DNA of 64,000 bases from Variovorax sp. EL159 (lineage in GTDB: Bacteria > Pseudomonadota > Gammaproteobacteria > Burkholderiales > Burkholderiaceae_C): positions 806,001-870,000 of the forward strand of contig NZ_FMUJ01000003.1 in the NCBI RefSeq assembly GCF_900100965.1. Reading direction: 5' to 3'. Within the stretch, counting starts at the first letter, position 1. Every line of letters begins with the position of its first letter. A program made the position numbers and the translations under genes. The notes beneath the pieces are model-generated. The model ran no database searches. It was not told where the DNA came from and was given only the letters and a program-made list of their open reading frames with translations. Positions 51,406-61,455 of this stretch are shown piece by piece.

Positions 51406-53877
51406 TTAGAAAGACGTTCCGATCTGGAATTGGAGGCGCTGAATTCTATCCTTCGGGATCAAGACGAAGCCCGTGGCAGGGTCCGTCACTTCCTTTTGGT
51501 ACATGACAGGGAAGGCGTAAGCCAGGCTCAGTGGGCCGAGAGGCGAAATCCAGCTGATACCGACACCCACCGAGGCTCGCAACTTCTTCTGCGCCTTCCA
51601 CTGTTCATCCGTAAGGCCTGAAGCGCGCGAACCGAACACATTGCCGACGTCAAAGAAACTGTACAAGCGCAGCGTGCGATCGTTGCCAGCGCCCGGGAAC
51701 GGCGTACTGAGCTGGGCACTGAAGATAGCTTTCTTGGTACCGCCCAAAGATGCCCCTTCGGTTTGACCAAAAAGCGGCACATCGCGTGGGCCCAGCGAGT
51801 TCTGTTCAAAGCCGCGAACCGACCCCAAACCACCGGCATAGAAGTTCTTGAAGATCGGAAAAACCTTGCCTCCAAGGGCCTTGGCGTAACCGACCTCACC
51901 ATTGATTGCAACGGTGTACTGCTTGTTGATTGGGAAGAACTGCTGATACTGGTAGTTGGTCTTGATGTACTTCATGTCGCCACCAATCCCCAACTCCAGA
52001 TTGGCACGCTGCAACACCCCACTGGTCGGGACCAGCGCGCTGTCGCGGCTGTCGCGCCCCCAACCCACAGTCAACGGCAAACCCCAGACGCTGTCAGTCG
52101 TGCAACCGGTCACAGCCCAGCCGGCAGGCGTTGAAGGAAGAAATCCGTTGGGAATTGGGGCCGTATTGAGCTGGCATCCAAAGTAATTGAGGTAAGACCG
52201 CGGTGTTGTGAGCCCGGCGAATGCCGTTGACTTGTTCGGATTAAATGCATACCGCTCAAGCCCGACGCCGAAGAAGATCGTATCGACTTCGCTGAACGGC
52301 ACACCAAAGCGGATGGACGCGCCCTGGTTGACCAGCTTGTAGTCGCCATCGATGTTGGTCGAGTACGGACGGGTCGTCGTGTGATAGACGCTGATCGTGC
52401 GCGAGATGCCGTCCTTGGTGAAATAAGGATCGGTCGTGCTAAGCGACAGCGTCCGGTTGTACTTGCTGGTGTTGACCTGCACGCCCAAGGAATTGCCCGA
52501 GCCGAACACGTTCTCCTGCGAGATGCCGAAGGTCAGGGCGACCTTGTCAGAGCTCGAGTAACCCGCACCCAACTGAAGGCTGCCGGTCGGCTTTTCGGTC
52601 ACGTTGATGACCAGATCCACCTGGTCGGGTGTGCCCGGCACTTCCTGCGTCTCGACGTTCACTTCGGTGAAGAAACCAAGGCGGTCCACGCGATCGCGCG
52701 ACAGCTTGATCTTGTCGCCGTCGTACCACGACGCTTCGAACTGCCGGAACTCCCGGCGAATCACTTCGTCGCGCGTCTTGTTGTTGCCACCAACGGAAAC
52801 ACGGCGCACATAGACGCGACGCGAAGGCTCGGCCTGCAGCGTCAGCGTGACGCGGTTGTTGACGCGGTCGATCTCGGGACGCGCCTGCACCTTGGCAAAC
52901 GCATAGCCGAAAGAGCTGAAATAGTCGTTGAAGGCCTTGGTGGTGTCGGTGACCTGCTCGCCGTTGTAGGGCTCGCCTGGCTTGATCGTGATCAGCGACT
53001 TGAATTCGTCGTCGCGGCCGAGATAGTTGCCGTCGAGCTTGACGCCGGCCACCACGAACTTCTCGCCTTCGGTGATGTTGACCGTCACCGTCAGGTCCTT
53101 GCGGTCCGGAGAAATGGCGACCTGGGTCGAATCGATGCGGAATTCGAGGTAGCCGCGCGTGATGTAGTACGAGCGCAGCGTTTCAAGGTCGGCGTTGAGC
53201 TTGGCGCGCGAATACTGGTTGGACTTGGTGTACCAGCTCAGGTAGCCGCCGCTGTCCTGGTCGAACAGGTTGAGCAGCGTCGATTCGCTGAAGGCCTTGT
53301 TGCCGACCACGTGGACTTCGCGGATGCGCGCCGAGTCGCCTTCGGTGACGGTGAAGGTCAGGTTGACACGGTTGCGCTCGATGGGCGTCACGGTGGTCAC
53401 GACCTGCGCGTTGTAGAGGCTGCGGCTCACGTACTGGCGCTTGAGCTCCTGCTCGGCGCGATCGGCCAGCGCCTTGTCGAATGGACGCCCGTCAGTCAGA
53501 CCGATCTCGCGCAGCGCCTTTTGCAGCGCGGCCTTGTCGAATTCCTTGGTGCCCACGAAATCGACGTCGGCGATGGTGGGTCGCTCTTCGACGATCACCA
53601 CCAGCACGTTGCCGTTCACGTCGATGCGCACATCCTTGAACAACCCCAGATCGAACAGCGCGCGGATGGCGGCGGAACCGCGCTCGTCGCTGTAGGTATC
53701 GCCGACGCGCAAGGGCAGCGACGCGAAGATCGTGCCGGCCTCGACGCGCTGCAAGCCTTCGACGCGAATGTCGCGTACCGTGAAGGGCTCGACGGCCCAG
53801 GCTGCCGTGGCTGCCAATGCGCTGGCAACCACCGCGGCAACGCTACGCAGGCGAAAGCGACTGAAGTTTTTGTTCAT
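51406..53877 (-). CDS. bamA: outer membrane protein assembly factor BamA
   Basis: BamA is the core Omp85 barrel that inserts beta-barrel proteins. The 823-residue product has a signal peptide (cleavage after TAAWA, about 28), five POTRA domains starting FTVRDIRVEGLQRVEAGTIF, and a C-terminal barrel with the lid-lock motif GLGSVRGFEQNSLGPRD and the terminal aromatic signature ending in QIGTSF. The ATG at 53877 (MNKNFSRFRLRS) begins the signal peptide; a longer reading is not credible. Confidence 0.97.
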   Translation of the reverse strand: MNKNFSRFRLRSVAAVVASALAATAAWAVEPFTVRDIRVEGLQRVEAGTIFASLPLRVGDTYSDERGSAAIRALFDLGLFKDVRIDVNGNVLVVIVEERPTIADVDFVGTKEFDKAALQKALREIGLTDGRPFDKALADRAEQELKRQYVSRSLYNAQVVTTVTPIERNRVNLTFTVTEGDSARIREVHVVGNKAFSESTLLNLFDQDSGGYLSWYTKSNQYSRAKLNADLETLRSYYITRGYLEFRIDSTQVAISPDRKDLTVTVNITEGEKFVVAGVKLDGNYLGRDDEFKSLITIKPGEPYNGEQVTDTTKAFNDYFSSFGYAFAKVQARPEIDRVNNRVTLTLQAEPSRRVYVRRVSVGGNNKTRDEVIRREFRQFEASWYDGDKIKLSRDRVDRLGFFTEVNVETQEVPGTPDQVDLVINVTEKPTGSLQLGAGYSSSDKVALTFGISQENVFGSGNSLGVQVNTSKYNRTLSLSTTDPYFTKDGISRTISVYHTTTRPYSTNIDGDYKLVNQGASIRFGVPFSEVDTIFFGVGLERYAFNPNKSTAFAGLTTPRSYLNYFGCQLNTAPIPNGFLPSTPAGWAVTGCTTDSVWGLPLTVGWGRDSRDSALVPTSGVLQRANLELGIGGDMKYIKTNYQYQQFFPINKQYTVAINGEVGYAKALGGKVFPIFKNFYAGGLGSVRGFEQNSLGPRDVPLFGQTEGASLGGTKKAIFSAQLSTPFPGAGNDRTLRLYSFFDVGNVFGSRASGLTDEQWKAQKKLRASVGVGISWISPLGPLSLAYAFPVMYQKEVTDPATGFVLIPKDRIQRLQFQIGTSF

Positions 53878-53915
53878 CTGTGAATTGAGCCGGCACGGAA
53901 AGGGCCGGCAGAAAG

Positions 53916-55286
53916 TTAACCAAAGAGCCGCGTGACGTCGTTGAAGAGTGCGACCGACATCATGACCAGCAGCAAGGCGACACCGCCGCGCTGAAGCCGT
54001 TCCATCCAGGCGTCGGAGACGCTTTTGCCGGTCAGGCCCTCCCAAAGATAATACATCAGGTGTCCCCCATCGAGGACCGGCAGCGGCATGAGATTGAGCA
54101 CGCCCAGACTCACGCTGATGAGCGCAAGAAAGACAAGATACTGGGTGAAACCGAGGCTGGCCGACTTGCCGGCATAGTCCGCGATCGTGAGCGGACCGCT
54201 CAGGTTCTTGATCGAAGCCTCGCCGATGACCATCTTGGCCATCATCCGCACCGTGAGGGCAGACACCTCCCAGGTACGAACCACGCCGCGCCAGACGCCG
54301 TCGACGAGGCCCTGCCGCACCGTCACCATTTCAGGCGGAGCACCCACATAGGCACCGACCCGGCCGACCTTGACGCCGTTTTCTTCCCGCACTTCGGGCG
54401 TCACGTCCAGCGCAAGCGGCCGGCCGCCGCGCTCGATCTGCCAGGCTTGCGTCCGCGGTTGAGCACCCTCGATCGACGCACGAATCACCTCGCGCAACTG
54501 CTGGCCATCGATGATGGCGGTGCTGCCGATTGCACGCACCAGGTCGCCATTGCGAAGACCCGCACGCGCGGCCGCACTGTCCGCCATGACCTCGCCGATC
54601 TCCGGCCGGGTCAGCGGCGCAAGCACGCCGATCTTGCGGAACATCTGCGGATCGGCATCCCGGGTCTCGACGCGGCTCAACGGCAGCACCAACTGGTGCG
54701 CAGGGCGACCGCCCTCGCCTGCCACTTCGAGCGTCAGGTCACGACCGTCGAGCGCGCCACGCGTCATGCGCCAGCGCAGGTCCTCGAAAGACTGGACGGG
54801 CGACAGATCGCCGTCGAAGCCCGCCCGGGTAATCTGCTCGCCACCACGCAAACCCGCAGCTTCGGCGAGCGAAGCTGCCACTGGCCGCGCCAGCTTGGCA
54901 ACAGGCTCCTGCACGCCGATCCAGTTGACCGCCGTGTAAAGCACCACGGCGAGCAGCAGGTTGGCAATCGGCCCGGCAGCGACGATGGCCGCGCGCGAGC
55001 GCAACGGCTGGGTATTGAAGGCCCGATGGCGCTCTTCCGGCGCAACCGGACCTTCGCGCTCGTCGAGCATCTTGACATAGCCACCCAGGGGAAATGCACC
55101 GATGACGAACTCGGTCTGCTGCCCCGGATGCTGGCGTTTGGGCTGCCAGCGGAACAGCGTTTTACCGAAGCCGACAGAGAAACGCTCGACCTTGACGCCG
55201 CATGCCACCGCGACACGGTAGTGGCCGTATTCGTGCACGGCGATCAGCACACCGAGCGCGACCACAAAGGCTATGACAGTGAGCAT
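53916..55286 (-). CDS. rseP: site-2 protease RseP
   Basis: RseP is an inner-membrane zinc protease that performs the second cut of anti-sigma-E factor RseA in the envelope stress response. The 456-residue product has the metal site HEYGH at 18-22 in the first membrane helix, two periplasmic PDZ domains (for example EVMADSAAARAGLRNGDLVRAI), and the third metal-ligand region LNLMPLPVLDGGHLMYYL. It sits between dxr and bamA, as in most proteobacteria. Confidence 0.97.
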   Translation of the reverse strand: MLTVIAFVVALGVLIAVHEYGHYRVAVACGVKVERFSVGFGKTLFRWQPKRQHPGQQTEFVIGAFPLGGYVKMLDEREGPVAPEERHRAFNTQPLRSRAAIVAAGPIANLLLAVVLYTAVNWIGVQEPVAKLARPVAASLAEAAGLRGGEQITRAGFDGDLSPVQSFEDLRWRMTRGALDGRDLTLEVAGEGGRPAHQLVLPLSRVETRDADPQMFRKIGVLAPLTRPEIGEVMADSAAARAGLRNGDLVRAIGSTAIIDGQQLREVIRASIEGAQPRTQAWQIERGGRPLALDVTPEVREENGVKVGRVGAYVGAPPEMVTVRQGLVDGVWRGVVRTWEVSALTVRMMAKMVIGEASIKNLSGPLTIADYAGKSASLGFTQYLVFLALISVSLGVLNLMPLPVLDGGHLMYYLWEGLTGKSVSDAWMERLQRGGVALLLVMMSVALFNDVTRLFG

Positions 55287-55317
55287 CAGGAACCTTCGAG
55301 AGCTGGTAGGAGGTCAG

Positions 55318-56505
55318 TCAGGCTGCGAAACGCAGTGCCGCGGCATTGGCCGCGGCGCGGGCGCTGGCATCGAGCGCCAGCAGGTCGGCCAGCGATGCCG
55401 GCTTGGAGGGGGAGACCGTCTCCAAAGTTTCCATGTTCACCGCATGAATGCGATCGAAACGCAGGCGCCGGTCCAGGAAAGCCTCGACAGCGACCTCGTT
55501 GGCGGCGTTCAGGACGGCAGTCGTGCCCGGTGCGGCACGCAACGCGTGCCATGCCAGGCCCAGCCCTGGAAAGAGCGCAGCGTCGGGCGCGTCAAAGCTC
55601 AGGGACGCCATCTGGCGGAAATCGAGACGTGCCGCACCGCTCTCGATGCGCTCGGGCCAGGCCAGGCCCACCGCGATCGGCACCCGCATGTCGGGGGTGC
55701 CGAGCTGGGCAATGACCGAGGCGTCGGTGAACTGCACCATCGAATGCACCACGCTCTGCGGATGAATGACGACTTCGATCTGTTCAGGGGCGACGCCAAA
55801 CAGGTGTCGCGCCTCGATCACTTCGAGCGCCTTGTTCATCATCGTGGCCGAGTCGACCGAGATCTTGCGCCCCATGACCCAGTTCGGATGCGCGCAGGCC
55901 TGCTCGGGCGTGACCGCTCCCAAGGTTTCGGGTGCACGCGTGCGAAACGGCCCACCCGAGGCAGTCAGGATGATCTTGTCGATGCGTCGCGACCATGTGG
56001 AAGAGTCTTCAGGCAACGACTGGAAGATGGCCGAATGCTCGCTGTCGATGGGCAGCAGCGTGGCACCGCCCTCGCGGACCGTGCGCATGAAAAGTTCGCC
56101 ACCGACAACCAGGGCCTCCTTGTTCGCCAGCAGCAGCCGCTTGCCTGCCCGCGCCGCTGCCAGACAAGGGCCCAGCCCTGCCGCACCGACGATGGCGGCC
56201 ATGACGGCGTCGACCTCTTCATGGGAAGCTATCTTTTCAATAGCATCAACCTCAGTCAAAACGCGCGTCTTCAGCCCGTTTTGCTTGATCTTTTCGGCAA
56301 GGAGCGCCGCATGCGGCGCGCTCGCCATCACGGCAAAGCGCGGCGAGAACTGTGCGCACTGAGCCAGCAGCTCGTCCACCTTCGTAGCGGCGGACAGCGC
56401 AAACACCTCGAAACGCTCGGGGTGCCGCGCAATGACGTCGAGCGTGCTGACACCGACCGAACCGGTCGAACCGAGCACCGTCACGCGTTGTTTGGGAGTA
56501 TTCAC
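55318..56505 (-). CDS. dxr: 1-deoxy-D-xylulose-5-phosphate reductoisomerase
   Basis: Dxr makes methylerythritol 4-phosphate, the committed step of the MEP isoprenoid pathway. The 395-residue product has the NADPH motif [16 protein letters not shown] (8-23), [16 protein letters not shown], the metal-binding [14 protein letters not shown] and TASGGPFR. The GTG start at 56505 overlaps the cdsA stop (GTGA). The adjacent uppS gene uses products of the same isoprenoid pathway. Confidence 0.97.
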   Translation of the reverse strand: MNTPKQRVTVLGSTGSVGVSTLDVIARHPERFEVFALSAATKVDELLAQCAQFSPRFAVMASAPHAALLAEKIKQNGLKTRVLTEVDAIEKIASHEEVDAVMAAIVGAAGLGPCLAAARAGKRLLLANKEALVVGGELFMRTVREGGATLLPIDSEHSAIFQSLPEDSSTWSRRIDKIILTASGGPFRTRAPETLGAVTPEQACAHPNWVMGRKISVDSATMMNKALEVIEARHLFGVAPEQIEVVIHPQSVVHSMVQFTDASVIAQLGTPDMRVPIAVGLAWPERIESGAARLDFRQMASLSFDAPDAALFPGLGLAWHALRAAPGTTAVLNAANEVAVEAFLDRRLRFDRIHAVNMETLETVSPSKPASLADLLALDASARAAANAAALRFAA

Positions 56506-57347
56506 AGGAAGGCCAGCATCATGGCAATGGGGAGCGCCGGCAAGAGAGCATCCACCCGGTCGAGCACGCCGCCGTGGCCGGGCAGCAGGCGGCTGCTGTC
56601 CTTTGCGCCGGCGCTGCGCTTGATCAGGGATTCGACGAGGTCGCCCACGACACTCATCGCAGCGAGAAAAATGGCACCGAGCAGCAACAGCCACCAGCCG
56701 CGTTCGTTCAGGCGGGTGTAGAGGCTGGCAACCGTCGCACCGGCAGCCTTGTCGGCCCAGACCCAGGCAAAAGCCAGCACCACCACGCCGATCATGCCGC
56801 CCCACACGCCTTCCCAGCTCTTGCCCGGGCTGATCGCGGGCGCCAGCTTGGCCCGCGTGAACTTGAGGCCGAAGGCGCGGCCGGCGAAATAGGCGAACAC
56901 ATCGGCCACCCACACCAGCACCAGGATCGACAACAGGAAATTGATGCCGACCATGCGCGCCTGCACGGCGGCAAGCCATGCGACCCACAACGCCAACAGG
57001 CCGCCGACCAGCCGCAGCCCGCGAGGAATGCGCGGCCAACCCGGCGCCGCCACGCGCAGAAGCGCCGCACCGCCGAGCACCCAAGCCGCGCTGGCCAGCG
57101 TCCACATCAGGACCAAGGGCTGCTCGAGCAGGCCCAGCCACCACGAGAGCCCGCACAGCAGCACAGTCTCGGCACCCAGAAAGAGCGACACCCCCTGGCC
57201 ATAGCCGTTCAGGCGCCCCCACTCCCACGCCGCCGCGCCGATCAGCACGAGCATCACGCAGGCGAAGGGGATATGGTTTCGATAGAACAGCGCTGGCAAC
57301 AGGATCGCGAGCAGCACGATCGCCGTGAGGATGCGTTGTTTGAGCAT
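56502..57347 (-). CDS. cdsA: phosphatidate cytidylyltransferase
   Basis: CdsA forms CDP-diacylglycerol for phospholipid synthesis. The 281-residue integral membrane protein has about eight membrane segments and the C-terminal signature [37 protein letters not shown]. It lies between uppS and dxr; the dxr start overlaps its stop. Confidence 0.96.
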   Translation of the reverse strand: MLKQRILTAIVLLAILLPALFYRNHIPFACVMLVLIGAAAWEWGRLNGYGQGVSLFLGAETVLLCGLSWWLGLLEQPLVLMWTLASAAWVLGGAALLRVAAPGWPRIPRGLRLVGGLLALWVAWLAAVQARMVGINFLLSILVLVWVADVFAYFAGRAFGLKFTRAKLAPAISPGKSWEGVWGGMIGVVVLAFAWVWADKAAGATVASLYTRLNERGWWLLLLGAIFLAAMSVVGDLVESLIKRSAGAKDSSRLLPGHGGVLDRVDALLPALPIAMMLAFL

Positions 57348-57370
57348 GCGGGAGGTTGTCAGGCCATCGG

Positions 57371-58090
57371 TCAGGCCGTCACGGCCGCGACCTGTGCCGA
57401 GGTTTGGCCAAAGCGGCGTTCGCGGGCCTGGAATGCGGCGATGGCCTCGTCCAACGCGGCCTCGTCGAATTCAGGCCATAACTTGTCACTGAAGAAAAGC
57501 TCGGCATAGGCGCTCTGCCAGAGCAGAAAATTGGACAACCGCTGCTCGCCGCCAGTGCGGATGAACAGATCGGGGTCGGGCACGTGAGCCAGGGCCGTGG
57601 CGCGGTCGAGACTGACTTCGGTGATCGCCTCACCCTGGGCCGCCAGCTTGGCTGCGGCCTGCGCGATGTCCCATCGGCCGCCGTAGTTGAAGCAGACGTT
57701 GAGCACCATGCGCGTGTTGTGCGCGGTGGCCGCCTCGGCATCGACCAGGCCCTTCACCATCTTGGGCGACAGGCCGGCCCGCTCGCCGACGAAATGAAGC
57801 CGCACGCCATCACTGCTCAGCCGGGGCACCTCGCGGCCGAGCGCGCCGACCATGAGCTCCATCAGGCCCGAAACCTCTTCGACCGGACGATTCCAGTTCT
57901 CGGACGAGAACGCAAAGACCGTGAGCACACCCACGCCGCGATCGGCGCAGGCCTTGACGCAGCGCCGCAGCGATTCGACACCCTGCTTGTGCCCCGCCAC
58001 GCGAGGCAGAAATCGCCGCGTCGCCCAACGGCCGTTACCGTCCATGACGATGGCAACGTGGTGAGGAATGCGCGGCGATGACGAGGCCAT
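57371..58090 (-). CDS. uppS: isoprenyl transferase, undecaprenyl diphosphate synthase
   Basis: UppS makes the C55 lipid carrier used for peptidoglycan and LPS. The 239-residue product has [16 protein letters not shown] with catalytic D17, [21 protein letters not shown] and the C-terminal [25 protein letters not shown]. The ATG at 58090 with GAGG upstream is favoured over a TTG at 58102. It ends 23 bases before cdsA. Confidence 0.97.
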   Translation of the reverse strand: MASSSPRIPHHVAIVMDGNGRWATRRFLPRVAGHKQGVESLRRCVKACADRGVGVLTVFAFSSENWNRPVEEVSGLMELMVGALGREVPRLSSDGVRLHFVGERAGLSPKMVKGLVDAEAATAHNTRMVLNVCFNYGGRWDIAQAAAKLAAQGEAITEVSLDRATALAHVPDPDLFIRTGGEQRLSNFLLWQSAYAELFFSDKLWPEFDEAALDEAIAAFQARERRFGQTSAQVAAVTA

Positions 58091-58098
58091 GGCAGGCC

Positions 58099-58659
58099 TC
58101 AAACGGCCATGATCTCCGCTTCCTTGGCCGTGACCAGCCGATCGATTTCCGCGATGTGGCGGTCGGTGACCTTCTGGATCTCGGCTTCGGCGCGCTTCTG
58201 GTCGTCCTCGGACGCCAGCTTTTCCTTGACCAGTTTCTTGACCGATTCGTTCGCGTCGCGGCGCAGGTTGCGCGTGGCGATCTTGGCGCTTTCGCCTTCG
58301 TTGCGGACCAGCTTGGTCATTTCCTTGCGGCGCTCTTCGCTCATGGCGGGCAGCGGCACGCGGATCAGGTCACCCATCGACGCCGGGTTGAGGCCCAGGT
58401 CGCTCTCGCGGATGGCCTTCTCGATCTTGGCGCCCATGCCCTTTTCCCAGGGCTGGACGCTGATGGTGCGCGAATCGAGCACCGACACGTTCGCCACCTG
58501 GCTCAGCGGAACCTGCGAGCCGTAGTAGTCGACGTGGATCGAATCGAGCAGCGCCGAGTTGGCACGGCCCGTACGGATCTTAGTGAGGTTGTTCTGGAAT
58601 GCGGCGAGCGACTGGTTCATCTTCGCGTCGGTCGCACTGCGGATGTCTGCAATGGTCAT
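58099..58659 (-). CDS. frr: ribosome recycling factor
   Basis: The 186-residue product splits post-termination ribosomes with EF-G. RRF features are the N-terminal helix ([41 protein letters not shown]) and the IPLP-like segment [20 protein letters not shown]. The ATG at 58659 matches the family length. It is between pyrH and uppS. Confidence 0.97.
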   Translation of the reverse strand: MTIADIRSATDAKMNQSLAAFQNNLTKIRTGRANSALLDSIHVDYYGSQVPLSQVANVSVLDSRTISVQPWEKGMGAKIEKAIRESDLGLNPASMGDLIRVPLPAMSEERRKEMTKLVRNEGESAKIATRNLRRDANESVKKLVKEKLASEDDQKRAEAEIQKVTDRHIAEIDRLVTAKEAEIMAV

Positions 58660-58670
58660 CTCAAAAACTC

Positions 58671-59393
58671 CTAGGCATGCACCAGCGTGCCTTCGTCCTC
58701 GCCCATCACGACGCGCTTGAGCGCACCGTTCTTGAAGATCGAGAACACCTTGATCGGCAGCTTCTGGTCGCGGCACAGCGCAAAGGCCGTGGCGTCCATG
58801 ATGCCGAGATTTTGCGCGATCGCCTCGTCGAAAGTCAGCGTGGCGTAGCGCGTTGCTTGGGGGTTGGTCTTGGGATCGGCGGTGTAGACGCCGTCGACCT
58901 TGGTGGCCTTGAGCACCAGCTCGGCACCGATTTCGGCACCGCGCAGCGCAGCGGCCGTGTCGGTGGTGAAGAACGGGTTGCCGGTGCCGGCCGCGAACAC
59001 CACGACCTTGCCCTCTTCGAGGTACTGCAGGGCCTTGGGGCGTACATAGGGCTCGACCACCTGCTCGATGGCGATGGCGGACATCACGCGAGCCACCAGC
59101 CCCTGCTTGTCCATGGCGTCGGCCAGTGCCAGCGCATTCATCACGGTGGCCAGCATGCCCATGTAGTCGGCTGTGGCACGGTCCATGCCGACGGAACCAC
59201 CCGCGACACCGCGGAAGATGTTGCCGCCGCCGATGACCACGGCCACCTCGACCCCCATGTTCACCACTTCCGCGATCTCCTCGACCATGCGGACGATGGT
59301 GGCGCGGTTGATGCCGAAGGCGTCGTCGCCCATCAATGCCTCTCCCGACAGCTTCAACAAGATTCGCTTGTGGGCTGGGCGGGGATCAGACAT
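58671..59393 (-). CDS. pyrH: uridylate kinase
   Basis: PyrH phosphorylates UMP to UDP. The 240-residue hexameric-type kinase has [27 protein letters not shown], and [23 protein letters not shown]. It is not related to eukaryotic UMP kinases. The ATG at 59393 is taken over a TTG at 59399. It follows tsf after a terminator-like hairpin, so partial readthrough or a separate promoter is likely. Confidence 0.97.
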   Translation of the reverse strand: MSDPRPAHKRILLKLSGEALMGDDAFGINRATIVRMVEEIAEVVNMGVEVAVVIGGGNIFRGVAGGSVGMDRATADYMGMLATVMNALALADAMDKQGLVARVMSAIAIEQVVEPYVRPKALQYLEEGKVVVFAAGTGNPFFTTDTAAALRGAEIGAELVLKATKVDGVYTADPKTNPQATRYATLTFDEAIAQNLGIMDATAFALCRDQKLPIKVFSIFKNGALKRVVMGEDEGTLVHA

Positions 59394-59440
59394 GGGCAAT
59401 TTCCTTGAGTTGGCGGGGGCGAGTGTAAAACGTAGCGGTG

Positions 59441-59475
59441 AAAAAGCGGCGGCACGCGTTCGCGCACCGCCGCTT
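59441..59475 (-). terminator. rho-independent terminator after tsf
   Basis: AAGCGGCGG (59444-59452) pairs with CCGCCGCTT (59467-59475) and is followed by TTTTT on the minus strand. It lies 15 bases after the tsf stop. Confidence 0.88.
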
Positions 59476-59489
59476 ATGTGGCTGCTGGA

Positions 59490-60413
59490 TCAGGCAGCAG
59501 CCTTGGCGGCAGCGACTTGCGCAGCCACTTCGGCAGCGAAGTCGTCGACCTTCTTCTCGATGCCTTCGCCGACCACGTACAGGGTGAAGCCCTTGATCGA
59601 GGTGTTGGCGGCCTTGAGCATCTGCTCGACGGTCTGCTTGTCGTTCTTCACGAACGGCTGGTTGTGCAGCGAGACTTCCTTGAGGTACTTCTGCACGCCG
59701 CCTTCGATGCGCTTGGCAACGATGTCGGCCGGCTGCGGCTTCTTGCCTTCGGCTTCGGCCGTCTTGCGGTCTTCTTCCGCTTTGCCGGCTGCAACTGCGC
59801 GCTCTTTTTCGATCAGGTCGGCGGGCACGTCCGATGCCTGGATCGCGACCGGCTTCATGGCGGCAATGTGCATTGCCACGTCCTTGGCCGACGTGTCGTC
59901 GCCTTCGAACTCGACCATCACGCCGATGCGCGTGCCGTGCAGGTACGAAGCCAGCTTGCCGTTGCCCGTGAAGTGCTTGAAGCGGCGGAAGCTCATGTTC
60001 TCGCCGATCTTGCCGATCAGGCCCTTGCGCACGTCTTCGAGCGTGGGGCCGAAACCGTCTTGCTCGTAGGCCAGCGCGCCCAGTGCAGCGATGTCGGCAG
60101 GGTTGTTCTTGGCAACCAGCATCGCGGCAGCATTGGCCATGGCCAGGAAGCTGTCGTTCTTGGTGACGAAGTCGGTTTCGCAGTTGATTTCGATCATGCC
60201 GCCGGCAGCGCCGTCGACAAAAGCCGTGACCACGCCTTCAGCGGTGATGCGGCCCGATGCCTTGCCAGCCTTGTTGCCGAGCTTGATGCGCAGCAGCTCT
60301 TCGGCCTTTTCCATGTTGCCGTCAGCCTCCGTCAGGGCCTTCTTGCATTCCATCATGGGCGCGTCGGTCTTCGCGCGCAGTTCGCCGACCATGCTTGCGG
60401 TGATTGCAGCCAT
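59490..60413 (-). CDS. tsf: elongation factor Ts
   Basis: EF-Ts recycles EF-Tu-GDP. The 307-residue product has the N-terminal UBA-like domain ([39 protein letters not shown]) and the dimerisation core ([12 protein letters not shown]). It follows rpsB across an attenuator-like hairpin, the classical rpsB-tsf pair. Confidence 0.97.
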   Translation of the reverse strand: MAAITASMVGELRAKTDAPMMECKKALTEADGNMEKAEELLRIKLGNKAGKASGRITAEGVVTAFVDGAAGGMIEINCETDFVTKNDSFLAMANAAAMLVAKNNPADIAALGALAYEQDGFGPTLEDVRKGLIGKIGENMSFRRFKHFTGNGKLASYLHGTRIGVMVEFEGDDTSAKDVAMHIAAMKPVAIQASDVPADLIEKERAVAAGKAEEDRKTAEAEGKKPQPADIVAKRIEGGVQKYLKEVSLHNQPFVKNDKQTVEQMLKAANTSIKGFTLYVVGEGIEKKVDDFAAEVAAQVAAAKAAA

Positions 60414-60445
60414 TTGTGTATCTCCGTAAATCCAAAAATCAGGTT

Positions 60446-60471
60446 AAAAAAAAGGGGCACCAAAGCCCCTT
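60446..60471 (-). terminator. attenuator/terminator between rpsB and tsf
   Basis: AAGGGGC and GCCCCTT (60452-60458 and 60465-60471) form a 7-bp stem, followed by a run of eight T residues on the minus strand. It sits between rpsB and tsf, where partial termination sets the ratio of S2 to EF-Ts in E. coli. Confidence 0.85.
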
Positions 60472-60494
60472 CTTCAGGCTCGCGGGCGCGCCAA

Positions 60495-61247
60495 TCAGGC
60501 CGAAGCGCCTTCTTCGACTTCGACGAATTCGTCGCTGCCTTCGGCGATGGCCTTGACCACGTCACCACCGGCGCTGTTGCGGCCTTCGATGATGGCGTCG
60601 GCGATGCCGCGGGCGTACAGCGTGACAGCCTTCGACGAGTCGTCGTTGCCAGGGATCACGTAGTCGATGCCTTCGGGCGAGTGGTTGGAGTCAACCACGC
60701 CGATCAGCGGAATGCCGAGCTTCTTGGCTTCGGCCACGGCGATCTTGTGGAAGCCCACGTCGATCACGAAGATGGCGTCCGGCAGCGCAGCCATGTCCTG
60801 GATGCCGCCGATGTCCTTTTCGAGCTTCGCGATTTCGCGCGAGAACGTCAGCTGCTCTTTCTTGCTCAGGCTGTCGAGACCGGCTTCTTGCTGGGCCTTC
60901 ATGTCCTTCAGACGCTTGATCGAGGTCTTGACGGTCTTGAAGTTGGTCAGCATGCCGCCGAGCCAGCGGGTGTCGACGAAAGGCACGCCGGCGCGACGGG
61001 CTTCAGCCGCCACGATTTCACGAGCCTGGCGCTTCGTGCCGACCATCAGGATCGTGCCGCGGTTGGCCGTGAGCTGCTTGGCGTACTTCATCGCGTCCTG
61101 GAACATCGGGAGCGACTTTTCCAGGTTGATGATGTGAATCTTGTTGCGGTGACCGAAGATGTACGGAGCCATCTTGGGGTTCCAGAAGCGGGTTTGGTGA
61201 CCGAAATGGACACCGGCTTCCAGCATTTCGCGCATGGTGGTAGACAT
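60495..61247 (-). CDS. rpsB: 30S ribosomal protein S2
   Basis: The 250-residue product is S2: [49 protein letters not shown], and [25 protein letters not shown]. It heads the 20-kb minus-strand run of translation, lipid and envelope genes. A leader of roughly 140 bases is predicted from the extended -10 motif upstream, consistent with S2 autoregulation known in other bacteria. Confidence 0.98.
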   Translation of the reverse strand: MSTTMREMLEAGVHFGHQTRFWNPKMAPYIFGHRNKIHIINLEKSLPMFQDAMKYAKQLTANRGTILMVGTKRQAREIVAAEARRAGVPFVDTRWLGGMLTNFKTVKTSIKRLKDMKAQQEAGLDSLSKKEQLTFSREIAKLEKDIGGIQDMAALPDAIFVIDVGFHKIAVAEAKKLGIPLIGVVDSNHSPEGIDYVIPGNDDSSKAVTLYARGIADAIIEGRNSAGGDVVKAIAEGSDEFVEVEEGASA

Positions 61248-61390
61248 TGAAATTACTCCAAAGGTTGGGTCTAAAATCCAGCCCGTTTTGCGCTCTTTTG
61301 AATAGAGTCACAACACCTTGATTGGGCCGGTTTGCGGATGTGTTTGACTGGATGCAACGGGAGCCGTCGCTCGACCAGCGAAACCCAAAG

Positions 61391-61399
61391 AGTATAGCA
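61391..61399 (-). promoter_or_regulatory. extended -10 promoter element for rpsB
   Basis: On the minus strand TGC-TATACT (61399 down to 61391) fits an extended -10. No good -35 is seen. It would start transcription near 61384, giving a long rpsB leader. Confidence 0.5.
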
Positions 61400-61455
61400 C
61401 GGCCGACACCCTCATTCCTGAACCCGAGCCGTCCACGCGGCAGCAGCAGCCACCC

